Part shown: piece by piece, positions 7,898-15,331 of the stretch
Layout: each line of letters opens with the position of its first letter
How positions within the stretch are numbered: position 1 is the first letter of the stretch
Source: Candidatus Stahliibacteriota bacterium
GTDB taxonomy: Bacteria; Hydrothermota; Tepidihabitantia; SM23-42
Assembly: GCA_030602565.1 (NCBI GenBank)
Contig: JAUVZL010000001.1
Span: forward strand, 1 to 47,232
DNA: 47,232 bases
Direction: 5' to 3'
Program-made: the position numbers and the translations under genes
The notes under the pieces: generated by a model
What the model was told of the DNA's origin: nothing
The model's input: only the letters and a program-made list of their open reading frames with translations
Database searches by the model: none

Positions 7898-7925
7898 TTG
7901 ACTTATTTGAAAATTTGAATATTAT
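7898..7925 (+). promoter_or_regulatory. Vegetative promoter for the 7929-9970 gene pair
   Basis: -35 TTGACT (7898-7903), 16-bp spacer, -10 TATTAT (7920-7925). The tandem ATGATG begins 4 and 7 bp downstream, where transcription should start, so the mRNA is predicted to be leaderless. It is divergent from the promoter at 7859-7886. Confidence 0.75.
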
Positions 7926-7928
7926 CTA

Positions 7929-9005
7929 ATGATGAAAAGATATGCAGTATTAGCCGTTCTTCTTTTAATCTGCTGCAATGAACTACCGATCGGCGAGGAA
8001 GAATATAATATTAGAGGTAATTTTGATGCTCAGGAGCTTGAACTAACCTTGAATAATACCCTTACTGAATCTGACCCGTACGCCTACCTTGGCAAATCAC
8101 CTAATTTGATTGTTGGTCAGAACAATGACTATGAGTCGAGGATACTCTTAAAATTCGATTTTGCGGATACCTCATATCAGGGCCTCGATGAAATTAAATT
8201 GATTATGCACACTAATCTGAATTTTAACAATGATACCATAAGGGTGAGTATTCACTTGGTGGTCCATGAATTCGACGAGGAACAGGTAAATTGGTTTCAA
8301 AGGATGAGCGGCGAGCATTGGGAAAGCGAAGGCGGCGATTTTGACGACGATTCTTTACGTTTTGCAGAATTGAAAGGTGATTCTCTGCTTATTACATTCA
8401 ACTATATTGAGCTCGATGAAATCATTAGTGCGGACGGTATGATAATAATCCCGGTTGACTCTGGTTTTCGCCATTTCTATTCAAAAGAAGGCGGTTACGC
8501 GCCCAAGTTTTTGCTCATCAAGAACGATGTTACTACATCCATACAATTGAGCGATGATTGCCACATCGTCACTGGACCAGAACCATTTTATACAGAAAGC
8601 TGGATAGGCTCTGGTATACCGTATCGTAACTATGTCAAGTTTGAATATGATTCCATCTTAGATGATAAAAAAGCGGTCTATGCTGAATTGACCTTTAGAC
8701 CTGAACATCATTTTGTCATGCGCGACTCTATTGAAATCGGTGTTAAGCAATTGCTTGAACCGCTTGATGATTTCAATACTGAAACAGGACCGCTCATCGC
8801 GCTTGAAAGGTTCGCCGCCGACGACACGGTGTTCAATATTGATATTGTGCGACATATCCAACATATTATCGAGCATCCGGATTCTAACTTCGGTTTCTTC
8901 ATAGTTATGTCGCCTGAAAATTATGAGATTGCCAGCTATAAAATAACACATGGTTCACACACCCTAAAAGTGGGTTATATCTTACCGCCCCAGGGTAGGT
9001 ATTAA
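7929..9005 (+). CDS. Exported protein, possibly DNRLRE-like lipoprotein
   Basis: 358 residues with a signal sequence MKRYAVLAVLLLICCNE; the Cys pair at its end could be a lipidation site but is a poor lipobox. The body is acidic and beta-rich. ESRILLKFDFAD followed by LDEIKLIMHTNL resembles the DNRLRE or secreted CBM-like beta-sandwich proteins, possibly twice (about 50-185 and 215-350). Two ATG codons (7929, 7932) are possible; the second gives a more usual signal peptide and coincides with the predicted transcription start. There is no Shine-Dalgarno. It overlaps the next gene by 1 nt (TAATG). Function unknown. Confidence 0.75.
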   Translation: MMKRYAVLAVLLLICCNELPIGEEEYNIRGNFDAQELELTLNNTLTESDPYAYLGKSPNLIVGQNNDYESRILLKFDFADTSYQGLDEIKLIMHTNLNFNNDTIRVSIHLVVHEFDEEQVNWFQRMSGEHWESEGGDFDDDSLRFAELKGDSLLITFNYIELDEIISADGMIIIPVDSGFRHFYSKEGGYAPKFLLIKNDVTTSIQLSDDCHIVTGPEPFYTESWIGSGIPYRNYVKFEYDSILDDKKAVYAELTFRPEHHFVMRDSIEIGVKQLLEPLDDFNTETGPLIALERFAADDTVFNIDIVRHIQHIIEHPDSNFGFFIVMSPENYEIASYKITHGSHTLKVGYILPPQGRY

Positions 9006-9970
9006 TGGGCACATTGCTAATTTTTCTTATTAATGCATCTATATTTTCGCTTGGTGGTATCGGCGAAGACAATAGCATATTCAAAGATCCATTTCTCGGG
9101 ATAAGGGGCAAAGCGCAGATTGAAATCGCTTTGCGTCCTGAAATTAACATACTCAATAAGGGCTCAGACTTCCGAGGGCTATTCTGGACCAACCCTTTCA
9201 CCTTGAGCTTGGCGATTCCTATTGCCAAAGGTTTTATTTTTGGCGTAGGTAATCAAACAAGATTTACTCAGTCGTTCGATATCTACTTTAGTGAAGATAA
9301 CCTGGACATGCATTTGAAAGGGAAAGGAGGCATTGAGGAAGTCTATGTCAACCTCAATAATGATTTTGGCGTGGGTGAAGTTGCTTTGCGTGGCTCGTAC
9401 CTGTTTGGCAATGCATCTGAAATCTGGCATTACTATATTGCTAACTATTATCTGGTCGACTCTTTTTTGTACAGGTATGAGGGAAAGATTTTTTGTGCGG
9501 GGCTTAAACTGAGAGCCAAAGAGCTGTTCAATATCCATTTGTTTTGCGAAGGCTTTGGCGATGTTGTGATGGAAAAACAAAACTCTGACACGACGATTGA
9601 TTTGCCTACCCGAGTATCACTTGGTATTGTTCCCCGGCAAAAAATCCTGGGCGGGACATTAGCCTTGTCTCTGGAACGTTCTTTTTGGCCAGATGATAAC
9701 CAGGTAAATGCATTTCGGTCGCCATATAGGTTTAAACTGGGTATTTCCAAAGAGAAACTTGGAGTCAGTTACTTTTTCAACCCCTGGTATTTGGAGGACA
9801 TAACCGAGCATGGCATTGATATATTACTGGTGACGCCAATCAGACGGGTTGGCGCGTTGACCTTTGAGCTTGGGCTCTCTATTAAAAATAAAGGCTCATT
9901 GAGAGAGCTGAGGATTAGCCCTGAGATGAAACTTGTCTTGACTGAGCTCTTTGCTCGAAGAAAGAAATAG
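9005..9970 (+). CDS. Putative outer-membrane beta-barrel protein
   Basis: 321 residues, short hydrophobic N-terminus, then alternating amphipathic strands with many aromatic and glycine residues (FIFGVGNQTRF, VALRGSYLFG, RFKLGISKEKLGVSYFF). The likely location is the outer membrane, as a small barrel. No close family recognised. Translationally coupled to the exported protein before it. Confidence 0.65.
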   Translation: MGTLLIFLINASIFSLGGIGEDNSIFKDPFLGIRGKAQIEIALRPEINILNKGSDFRGLFWTNPFTLSLAIPIAKGFIFGVGNQTRFTQSFDIYFSEDNLDMHLKGKGGIEEVYVNLNNDFGVGEVALRGSYLFGNASEIWHYYIANYYLVDSFLYRYEGKIFCAGLKLRAKELFNIHLFCEGFGDVVMEKQNSDTTIDLPTRVSLGIVPRQKILGGTLALSLERSFWPDDNQVNAFRSPYRFKLGISKEKLGVSYFFNPWYLEDITEHGIDILLVTPIRRVGALTFELGLSIKNKGSLRELRISPEMKLVLTELFARRKK

Positions 9971-10036
9971 CGGAGTGCATTCTGCCATAATAGACACATA
10001 CCTTAGTACTTGAGAAAACTTATCTGACGGTTCAAG

Positions 10037-11299
10037 ATGAAACATAAAATCATGATACTCGATGACGAAGAGAGTCTTATTAAGTGGCTTTCCTATGCAT
10101 TAGAGCAAAAAGGCTACGATGTTTTTGCTACTACCGAACCGAAAACTGCGCTACAGACGTTAAGAGAAGAAAAATTTGACATCGTTATCAGCGATATCAG
10201 AATGCCAGAAATTGACGGCTTTACATTCTTAAAAAAGGTCAGAAAGATCTATCCTGATATACCGGTTATCTTCATCACTGCGTACGGTTCTATGGAATCA
10301 GCGATTAATGCACTGCGGGACAAAGCAAGCGACTATATTCTCAAACCATTTGGCATTGATGAATTACTTCTGCGCATAAGGGCTAATACGATCAAACCAC
10401 AAGAATCATCTTATCAGACTATTGGAAAAAGCAAGCAGATCAAGGATGTACTTGATTTGGTTGGCAAAATTGCCAATACTGACAGCACGGTCCTCATCCT
10501 TGGTGAATCAGGCACCGGTAAGGAATTAATAGCCCGGGAGATTCATAACTTGTCAAAACGCTCAACAAATAATTTCATCACGATATCATGCGCCGCGTTG
10601 CCTGAAACTCTGCTGGAAAGTGAATTATTTGGTTATAAGAAAGGTGCGTTTACTGGTGCGGTTACAGATAAACAAGGATTGGTCAAAGTTGCTGACAAAG
10701 GGACTTTTTTTCTGGATGAAATCGGTGATGCGCCTTCAACTATACAGATGAAGATTCTGCGATTGTTAGAAGAAAAGGAAATAGTGCCGCTTGGTTCTGC
10801 AAAGCCGATACGCGTTGATGTGCGTTTGGTTGCCGCGACTAATAAGAATCTTTTGGATGAAGTTAGACAAGGTAGGTTCAGGGAAGACCTCTATTATCGG
10901 CTTAACGTCATCCCGGTTGTTCTGCCGCCATTAAGACAACGCCGCGAAGACATCCCGTTGCTCGCTGAGCATTTCCTGAAATTAGTATGTAGCAGAGAGA
11001 ATTTAGGGGAGAGGAAGTTCGCAAAAGCTGCTCTCGATGTTTTGAAAAAGCGTGATTGGCCAGGCAATATAAGAGAATTGCGTCATGCCATTGAAAGGGC
11101 AGCAATCTTAAGTGATTCATATTATATAAAAGCTGGACATCTTAGTATGCCAATAGGTAAATCCAGGAAAAGTCTTGATGAATTACAGGAAGCCGAAATC
11201 CAAATGGTTTTGGAAGAATGTGGCGGCAATGTCCGCAAGGCAGCAAAGCTACTCGGTGTGGGTCGGGCAACATTGTATAGAAGGTTAAGAAAAGATTGA
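10037..11299 (+). CDS. NtrC/PilR-type sigma-54-dependent response regulator
   Basis: Three domains: a receiver (1-115; acidic pocket DDEE, phospho-acceptor Asp53 in ISDIRMP, Lys in YILKPF), an AAA+ sigma-54 interaction domain (about 130-355; Walker A GESGTGKE near 156, the sigma-54-contacting GAFTGA near 203, FLDEIGD Walker B) and a C-terminal Fis-type HTH (about 385-420, KAAKLLGVGRATLYRRL). It activates RNA polymerase-sigma-54 after phosphorylation by a histidine kinase that is not in the window. A near-perfect sigma-54 promoter and palindromic sites lie directly downstream, before a type IV pilin. A PilR-like role at that promoter is therefore likely. Confidence 0.93.
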   Translation: MKHKIMILDDEESLIKWLSYALEQKGYDVFATTEPKTALQTLREEKFDIVISDIRMPEIDGFTFLKKVRKIYPDIPVIFITAYGSMESAINALRDKASDYILKPFGIDELLLRIRANTIKPQESSYQTIGKSKQIKDVLDLVGKIANTDSTVLILGESGTGKELIAREIHNLSKRSTNNFITISCAALPETLLESELFGYKKGAFTGAVTDKQGLVKVADKGTFFLDEIGDAPSTIQMKILRLLEEKEIVPLGSAKPIRVDVRLVAATNKNLLDEVRQGRFREDLYYRLNVIPVVLPPLRQRREDIPLLAEHFLKLVCSRENLGERKFAKAALDVLKKRDWPGNIRELRHAIERAAILSDSYYIKAGHLSMPIGKSRKSLDELQEAEIQMVLEECGGNVRKAAKLLGVGRATLYRRLRKD

Positions 11300-11373
11300 A
11301 GATAGGAAGATAGGAAAAGATTGAAGATAAGAAGTTATGAAGATATGAAGATGAGAGGATGAGAAAAGATTGG
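11293..11373 (+). repeat. GAAGATATGAAGAT-type purine-rich repeat tract
   Basis: A degenerate tandem of GAAGATA/GAAGTTATGAAGAT units starting at the regulator's stop codon. Related tracts occur at 13052-13090, 14288-14341, 14537-14563 (inverted), about 31487-31560 and about 43800-43850, always between genes. Confidence 0.6.
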
Positions 11374-11416
11374 TAGTTGCCTGATTTATCAGGCTGCTCG
11401 ATGAATCGAGCGACTA
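11374..11416. repeat. Cruciform-type repeat, family C, copy 1
   Basis: Two adjacent perfect hairpins, GCCTGAT-TT-ATCAGGC (11379-11394) and GCTCGAT-GA-ATCGAGC (11396-11411), enclosed by TAGTTGC...GCGACTA. This forms a three-way-junction-like palindrome. A related copy with TGTAGTCGC...GCAACTACA ends lies at 41644-41717. Confidence 0.65.
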
Positions 11417-11470
11417 CAATTGAATATGAAACGGTGATAAAGAGAGGGGATGAAGTCAGGAAGATAAATC

Positions 11471-11514
11471 GAGACTTAAGTGTCTCAAAATGAGACGGAT
11501 GTATTTAATGAGAC
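11471..11514 (+). promoter_or_regulatory. Enhancer-like palindromic activator sites upstream of pilin
   Basis: A perfect dyad GTCTCA-AAA-TGAGAC (11482-11496), plus an additional GAGAC (11471-11475) and TGAGAC (11509-11514), i.e. four half-sites. The dyad centre lies about 77 bp upstream of the -24 element at 11566, the usual place for an NtrC-family upstream activating sequence. The adjacent regulator is the obvious candidate to bind it. Assignment is inference. Confidence 0.65.
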
Positions 11515-11564
11515 ACCTGCATCAGCTAAAGTCTTGAAAAACCATGAGTTATTTCTGTTGTAAC

Positions 11565-11580
11565 TGGCACGGTTATTGCA
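11565..11580 (+). promoter_or_regulatory. Sigma-54 (-24/-12) promoter of the type IV pilin
   Basis: TGGCACGGTTATTGCA matches the consensus TGGCAC-N5-TTGCA exactly, with GG and GC in the proper 10-bp spacing. Transcription should start near 11591, giving a leader of about 265 nt before the pilin ATG. That leader holds CTGATA-type repeats (11684-11721), a GGTTAC/GTAACC hairpin (11749-11763) and nothing else I recognise. Confidence 0.9.
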
Positions 11581-11855
11581 CTATTATATAATAAAGTGAT
11601 TGATCTTTAACAACTTATCTGTTGACAAATGCCTAATTATGGATATGTTTTGATAAGGCTTTGTGCTTTTTCTATTTATCCCTGATAATCTGATATTCTG
11701 ATAAACTGATACCCTGATCTGTGCCTCAAAGCCTGAGTTTTAAAATCGGGTTACTTCGTAACCATACGTAATGCCGGGGCATAATAGAATTGATTTGAGA
11801 TTTTTGTTCCGTGTGAATCTGTGGTTTGCGCGGCGCGAAAACAAAGGAGGAAAAA

Positions 11856-12389
11856 ATGAAGAAAGGTTTCACTTTGATCGAGCTGATGGTTGTGGTGGTA
11901 ATTATCGGTATTTTGGCGGCTATTGCCATCCCAAATTTCATCAGTATGCAGAAAAGAGCAAAAGAAGCATCGACCAAGAATAATATGCACACAAGTCAGC
12001 TGGCGGCTGAAGACTTCAGCACAATCACTGAGGGGATCTATGCGAATGATTTTTCCATAACAGTAGGTGCAATAAGAACCGTAGTTTATGGTCCGCTTGA
12101 TCCTCTTGCCAATGACCCGAGGTCAATCGGCGGTATTGCTACTGGTAGTCCAACCCCACCTGATATTCTCTTACCAACAATTATGCGTAATCCGATCGTG
12201 GGAGCAAATGCAACATTCACGACTCCCTGTATTGCAGGACATGACGTTGGAACGGCCGGAACATTAGGTTATGAGGCCTATGACGTAGACGGTAATGTAA
12301 CTGTGACTGTAGGTGCTGCAATGTCCTATCAGATAAACGGTGACGGGGTTGATGACTTACTCCCGTTAGTGCTTACATCAGGTCAATAA
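11856..12389 (+). CDS. Type IV pilin (major pilin candidate)
   Basis: A class III leader, MKKG, is cleaved by prepilin peptidase before FTLIELMVVVVIIGILAAIA, the hydrophobic alpha-1 helix with Glu5. The C-terminal domain is about 140 residues, with two cysteine-containing stretches. The start at 11856 is fixed by AAAGGAGG just upstream and the short leader; the longer frame from 11826 is not needed. Its own sigma-54 promoter lies upstream and a strong terminator downstream, so it is a separate, probably highly regulated transcript. No assembly ATPase or secretin gene is in the window. Confidence 0.93.
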   Translation: MKKGFTLIELMVVVVIIGILAAIAIPNFISMQKRAKEASTKNNMHTSQLAAEDFSTITEGIYANDFSITVGAIRTVVYGPLDPLANDPRSIGGIATGSPTPPDILLPTIMRNPIVGANATFTTPCIAGHDVGTAGTLGYEAYDVDGNVTVTVGAAMSYQINGDGVDDLLPLVLTSGQ

Positions 12390-12415
12390 TAAGGTTTCTG
12401 CTTTGCAGAGCTATA

Positions 12416-12461
12416 CCAGGGTAAAGATATCATTATATCTTTACCCTGGCTTTCTGTTTTT
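12416..12461 (+). terminator. Rho-independent terminator after the pilin
   Basis: A perfect 15-bp stem CCAGGGTAAAGATAT / ATATCTTTACCCTGG with a 4-nt loop (CATT), followed by CTTTCTGTTTTT. The stem spans 12416-12449. Confidence 0.88.
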
Positions 12462-12479
12462 AGTACAAAAATAAATACC

Positions 12480-13043
12480 ATGTTCAGTATATCAGTACAT
12501 CATGGGCAGAATTTCGGATTCACCTTGATTGAATTGATGGTCGTTGTTGCAATAATTGGAATCCTTAGTAGCATAGCTATACCCAATTATATTGCCTTAA
12601 GAAGCCGGGCTCTTGAAGCCAGTGTAAAAGCAAATATGCATTCAGTACATATGGCGGTTGAAGTATATGCAACTTTATCAGGCGGCATATACCCGGGTGA
12701 TTTGGATACGCGGATCAATCAGGTTAACCCGGAAATCGGCGGCAATACTGGCAATATGTCGCTTGCTGCAGGTGTACGCGTGCCACCATTTCCTGCTAAT
12801 GCATTGATCAGTCCGCATCCTGGTTTCAAAAATCCTTTCATGGCAGCCAGCAATGTTATTGATAATTTGCTCGTGGGATTTCCGCCAATTCCGCCAGGAC
12901 CACCTACAGGACCTCAAGGCTGTGTTTACTATTCTTCATATCTACAAGACGGAACAACGCCGAGTGGACCAGGACAACCTGCATATTCTTACCGCATTTC
13001 CGCCTTTGGTGCAAAAACCCCGATCCCCGTAGTTTTACCATAG
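12480..13043 (+). CDS. Second type IV pilin-like protein
   Basis: A leader of 13 residues ending NFG precedes FTLIELMVVVAIIGILSSIA, so it is a prepilin-peptidase substrate. After alpha-1 it resembles the first pilin (SVKANMHSVHMAVEVYATLSGGIY versus the related stretch in the upstream protein) but has a different, proline-rich C-terminus. It lies behind the terminator at 12416-12461 and has no visible Shine-Dalgarno or clear promoter. Expression may depend on read-through or be low. Likely a minor pilin or a duplicated copy. Confidence 0.88.
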   Translation: MFSISVHHGQNFGFTLIELMVVVAIIGILSSIAIPNYIALRSRALEASVKANMHSVHMAVEVYATLSGGIYPGDLDTRINQVNPEIGGNTGNMSLAAGVRVPPFPANALISPHPGFKNPFMAASNVIDNLLVGFPPIPPGPPTGPQGCVYYSSYLQDGTTPSGPGQPAYSYRISAFGAKTPIPVVLP

Positions 13044-13142
13044 CTTACAAGAAAAGAATGAAGATAAGAAGATTGGAAAATGGAAGAATAAATCCAAGGG
13101 ATTGGAAGGGAAACAACTTATGAAACCTTTGGTTTGGAAGGG

Positions 13143-13314
13143 ACCCACACACCTTTTTCAGTCTGTCTAATGATAACCAAGCGCTTAACCAGTGTACATA
13201 GTGCAAACTGTGCGCTCCGAAAATAGATAAGTAAAGGTGTGGGGTGGAAATGAGCCCGCCACAAATCATGTCGGGCTGGAAGTTAGTGCTGGGCGCCTCT
13301 CGAAAAACTCGAGA
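13143..13314 (+). other. Intergenic region with candidate structured RNA
   Basis: No ORF of merit lies between 13044 and 13465. This part contains nested inverted repeats: an outer stem ACCCACACACCTTT (13143-13156) with AAAGGTGTGGGGT (13233-13245), an inner AGCGC/GCGCT (13180-13184, 13212-13216), AGCCCG/CGGGCT (13253-13277) and TCTCGA-AAAAC-TCGAGA (13298-13314). It matches no RNA family I can name. It could be a small RNA, or simply stacked repeat remnants. Confidence 0.3.
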
Positions 13315-13359
13315 CCTTCGGCTGGAACAGTTTTAATTCCCTTCATTTTTAGTTATTTA

Positions 13360-13438
13360 TTTGCCTTTAGGCATTTAGGTATTTTGGACTTTTAGGTATT
13401 TGTTTGTCTTTAGGCATTTTGGATTTTTAGGTGTTTGT
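13360..13438. repeat. TTTAGGTATT-type tract, copy 2
   Basis: Degenerate repeats of TTTAGGCATTTAGGTATTTTGG form. They align in inverse orientation with the tract at 32861-32929, sharing GGTATTTTG and TTTAGGTATTTGTTTG. Non-coding. Confidence 0.7.
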
Positions 13439-13465
13439 ATCTTCTCGGGCGACTACATTTTTTGT

Positions 13466-14287
13466 TTAGTCGGCTTGGAACGTCGAATACACCTCGCTAT
13501 TGCGCAGTAAATAGTGACATCCGTGCGGTTCAATCGGAATTGAGTCGATAATGCCATAGGTAATTAGCTCTTTCAAATTAAACGGTTTACGACCTGTCAG
13601 TTTTGTGAACTCCGCTATTTTTTTATTCAGTAATTCAATATCTAATTTCATCTTTATTTTTTTAATGTACATCTCGGCAATTGCTTTCTCCTCAGGATTT
13701 TTTGTATTATTATAGAGATCCAGCCACAAGGCAAGTGCGGGCTTTAAATCTCCGAGCCTATAATAGGTAACAAATGCGGCCCAGCGCTTTGGCATCTCCG
13801 GAGCATTTGGTTTTTGTGCTGAGATTCGAAAATAGGCTTGTGCAACATTATACTCTCTCAAGAATACATAATGGATAAAGCCATACATAAATGGAAGACG
13901 CCAATCTTCAGGATTTGCCTGCATCCCTTTTTTCATTAACATCCGTGCCTGATCTGGTCTTTGCGCATCATGGGTCAACATTAATCCACCAAGGGTATAG
14001 GCATAGAGAAATTTCCCGTCTAAAGTCGTGAGAATATCGAGAATATGATACAAGAATTCGAACTTTGCGTCGGTCATCCGGTGTTCACCATAATACTGAA
14101 TGAAGCGAAGCCAGACCAAGTCTGATAAGGGTGCATAAAATCCCATTGATAAAGCCCTGAGCGCGGTTCCGGACGGAAAATACATCAGCTCTCCAATCAA
14201 TTCATGTGGTGATTTGCCAAGGTCAATACGGTACGAGAAATTGGCGATGATGATGAGGAGCAGGATGATAACAATGATGTTCTTCAT
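13466..14287 (-). CDS. Membrane-anchored TPR-like protein with pseudopilin-like tail
   Basis: 273 residues. An N-terminal hydrophobic segment (MKNIIVIILLLIIIANF) serves as an anchor or signal. A helical body follows (about 40-200) with TPR-like pairs such as NVAQAYFRISAQKPN and YYRLGDLKPALALW. The last about 45 residues (TGRKPFNLKELITYGIIDS, IPIEPHGCHYLL) resemble the C-terminal GxxP...L..G.i..iP.dP.G..Y pattern of type II/IV pseudopilins. There is no Shine-Dalgarno before ATG 14287. It lies beside the pilin locus on the other strand; a role there is only suggested. Confidence 0.65.
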   Translation of the reverse strand: MKNIIVIILLLIIIANFSYRIDLGKSPHELIGELMYFPSGTALRALSMGFYAPLSDLVWLRFIQYYGEHRMTDAKFEFLYHILDILTTLDGKFLYAYTLGGLMLTHDAQRPDQARMLMKKGMQANPEDWRLPFMYGFIHYVFLREYNVAQAYFRISAQKPNAPEMPKRWAAFVTYYRLGDLKPALALWLDLYNNTKNPEEKAIAEMYIKKIKMKLDIELLNKKIAEFTKLTGRKPFNLKELITYGIIDSIPIEPHGCHYLLRNSEVYSTFQAD

Positions 14288-14341
14288 GATAGACTTGAAG
14301 ATGTGAAGCTATGAAGATACGAGGCTGTGAAGCTATGAAGA
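14288..14341 (-). repeat. GAAGCTATGAAGAT-type tract
   Basis: Tandem TGAAGATGTGAAGCTATGAAGAT-like units directly upstream of the minus-strand TPR-like gene. An inverted relative lies at 14537-14563, so the two flank the decayed gene between them. Confidence 0.55.
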
Positions 14342-14536
14342 TTAGAAGCAGAAACTTTCAGCTTTTCTCTCCATCGCGTTGAGTTTTGCAATAATTGTCT
14401 CATATGTATTGCCCATTTCTTCGTATAATTCTCGGTCTATATATTCGCAGGCAAGGCAAAAATCGAACCAAGTTTAATAAACCTCTAAATCCCGAAAATG
14501 CCTTAGTGTCTTCCTTTTTGCTTTTGCTGTACTCAT
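14342..14536 (-). pseudogene. Decayed four-helix-bundle (23S rRNA intervening-sequence type) protein
   Basis: Conceptual translation from ATG 14536 gives 20 residues ending RHFRDLEVY, the usual N-terminus of four-helix-bundle/IVS proteins, then a stop. Directly after the stop the same frame continues as TWFDFCLACEYIDRELYEE... through MERKAESFCF and a TAA at 14342, matching that family's C-terminus. The central about 60 residues (helices 2 and 3, normally with RRAAxSIPxNIAEG) are missing. So this is an internally deleted remnant. It is flanked by inverted purine-rich repeats. Confidence 0.75.
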
Positions 14537-14563
14537 ATTCTCATAACTTCCTATCTTCATTCT

Positions 14564-15331
14564 TTATTTGAATTCTCTCCGTTCAAAGATAATAATCGCC
14601 AAATAAACAAGGAAAATCGTGTAAATCAGCCCATAACAGATTGAAAACAAAAGCTGGTCTGGATGCAGCGGCAGTCTGTGTACCAGATCGATCCTTAGGT
14701 TGAAATTCTCCAGGTTTGGCAATATGTAATAGAATCCATAGGCAAGATACTTCATTGCGGGTATCTTAACCTGGTCAGCAAATAGCTTCAGGTCAGGACT
14801 GGCGTGGCCAATGATAAAGAAAAGAATACCCATTATTGCGCTCAATGCGGGCGAAGAAAAGGATGAAAACAACAGCAGGATCCCGAGTAAAATCATTATT
14901 TCTAAAATCAAGAATGGTATTGCAATCAGCAGAGAAAAATCAAATGAACCTTCATAAAGAAAGATCACGAGTTGCTGAATGGCTGCCATCGCGCATACCA
15001 GTATTATGATAAGTAGTAGTAATCCCAAGAACTTACCGATGATGATTTCACTCCTTCGGACAGGTTTTGTTATTACCGTATAAATTGTGCGTTTCTCAAT
15101 ATCTTTGTGGATGAGTGTTGAACCTATTATTATAACGACCAAGACCCCAAAGAGCGCTGATACTGCAAGGCCAAAATCCCTAAGTATTCGTGGTGCTTCA
15201 CCCAGAGCAAACGGTTCAAGAAAGATTGAGACAACAATCAATAGGATACTAAATATTACAAGTAGTAGAAGAATTTTCTGACGCAGGCTTTCTTTGAATG
15301 TGTTTTCAATTATCGCCCAAATTCTATTCAT
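14564..15331 (-). CDS. ABC transporter permease (ABC-2/NosY-like)
   Basis: 255 residues with about six transmembrane helices and the typical layout of ABC-2 exporters: cytosolic start MNRIWAIIENTFKESLRQK, TM1, a long first loop with FALGEAPRILRDFG, then KDIEKRTIYTVITKPVRRSE before TM3, which is characteristic of the NosY/CcmB-like family. It pairs with the ATPase whose 3' end it overlaps by 8 nt. Substrate unknown. Confidence 0.88.
   Translation of the reverse strand: MNRIWAIIENTFKESLRQKILLLLVIFSILLIVVSIFLEPFALGEAPRILRDFGLAVSALFGVLVVIIIGSTLIHKDIEKRTIYTVITKPVRRSEIIIGKFLGLLLLIIILVCAMAAIQQLVIFLYEGSFDFSLLIAIPFLILEIMILLGILLLFSSFSSPALSAIMGILFFIIGHASPDLKLFADQVKIPAMKYLAYGFYYILPNLENFNLRIDLVHRLPLHPDQLLFSICYGLIYTIFLVYLAIIIFERREFK

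Noticed and set aside
11684-11770. Possible cyclic di-GMP (GEMM) riboswitch in the pilin leader
   Set aside because: There is a hairpin and GGTTAC, but not the conserved GEMM core, tetraloop and receptor arrangement.
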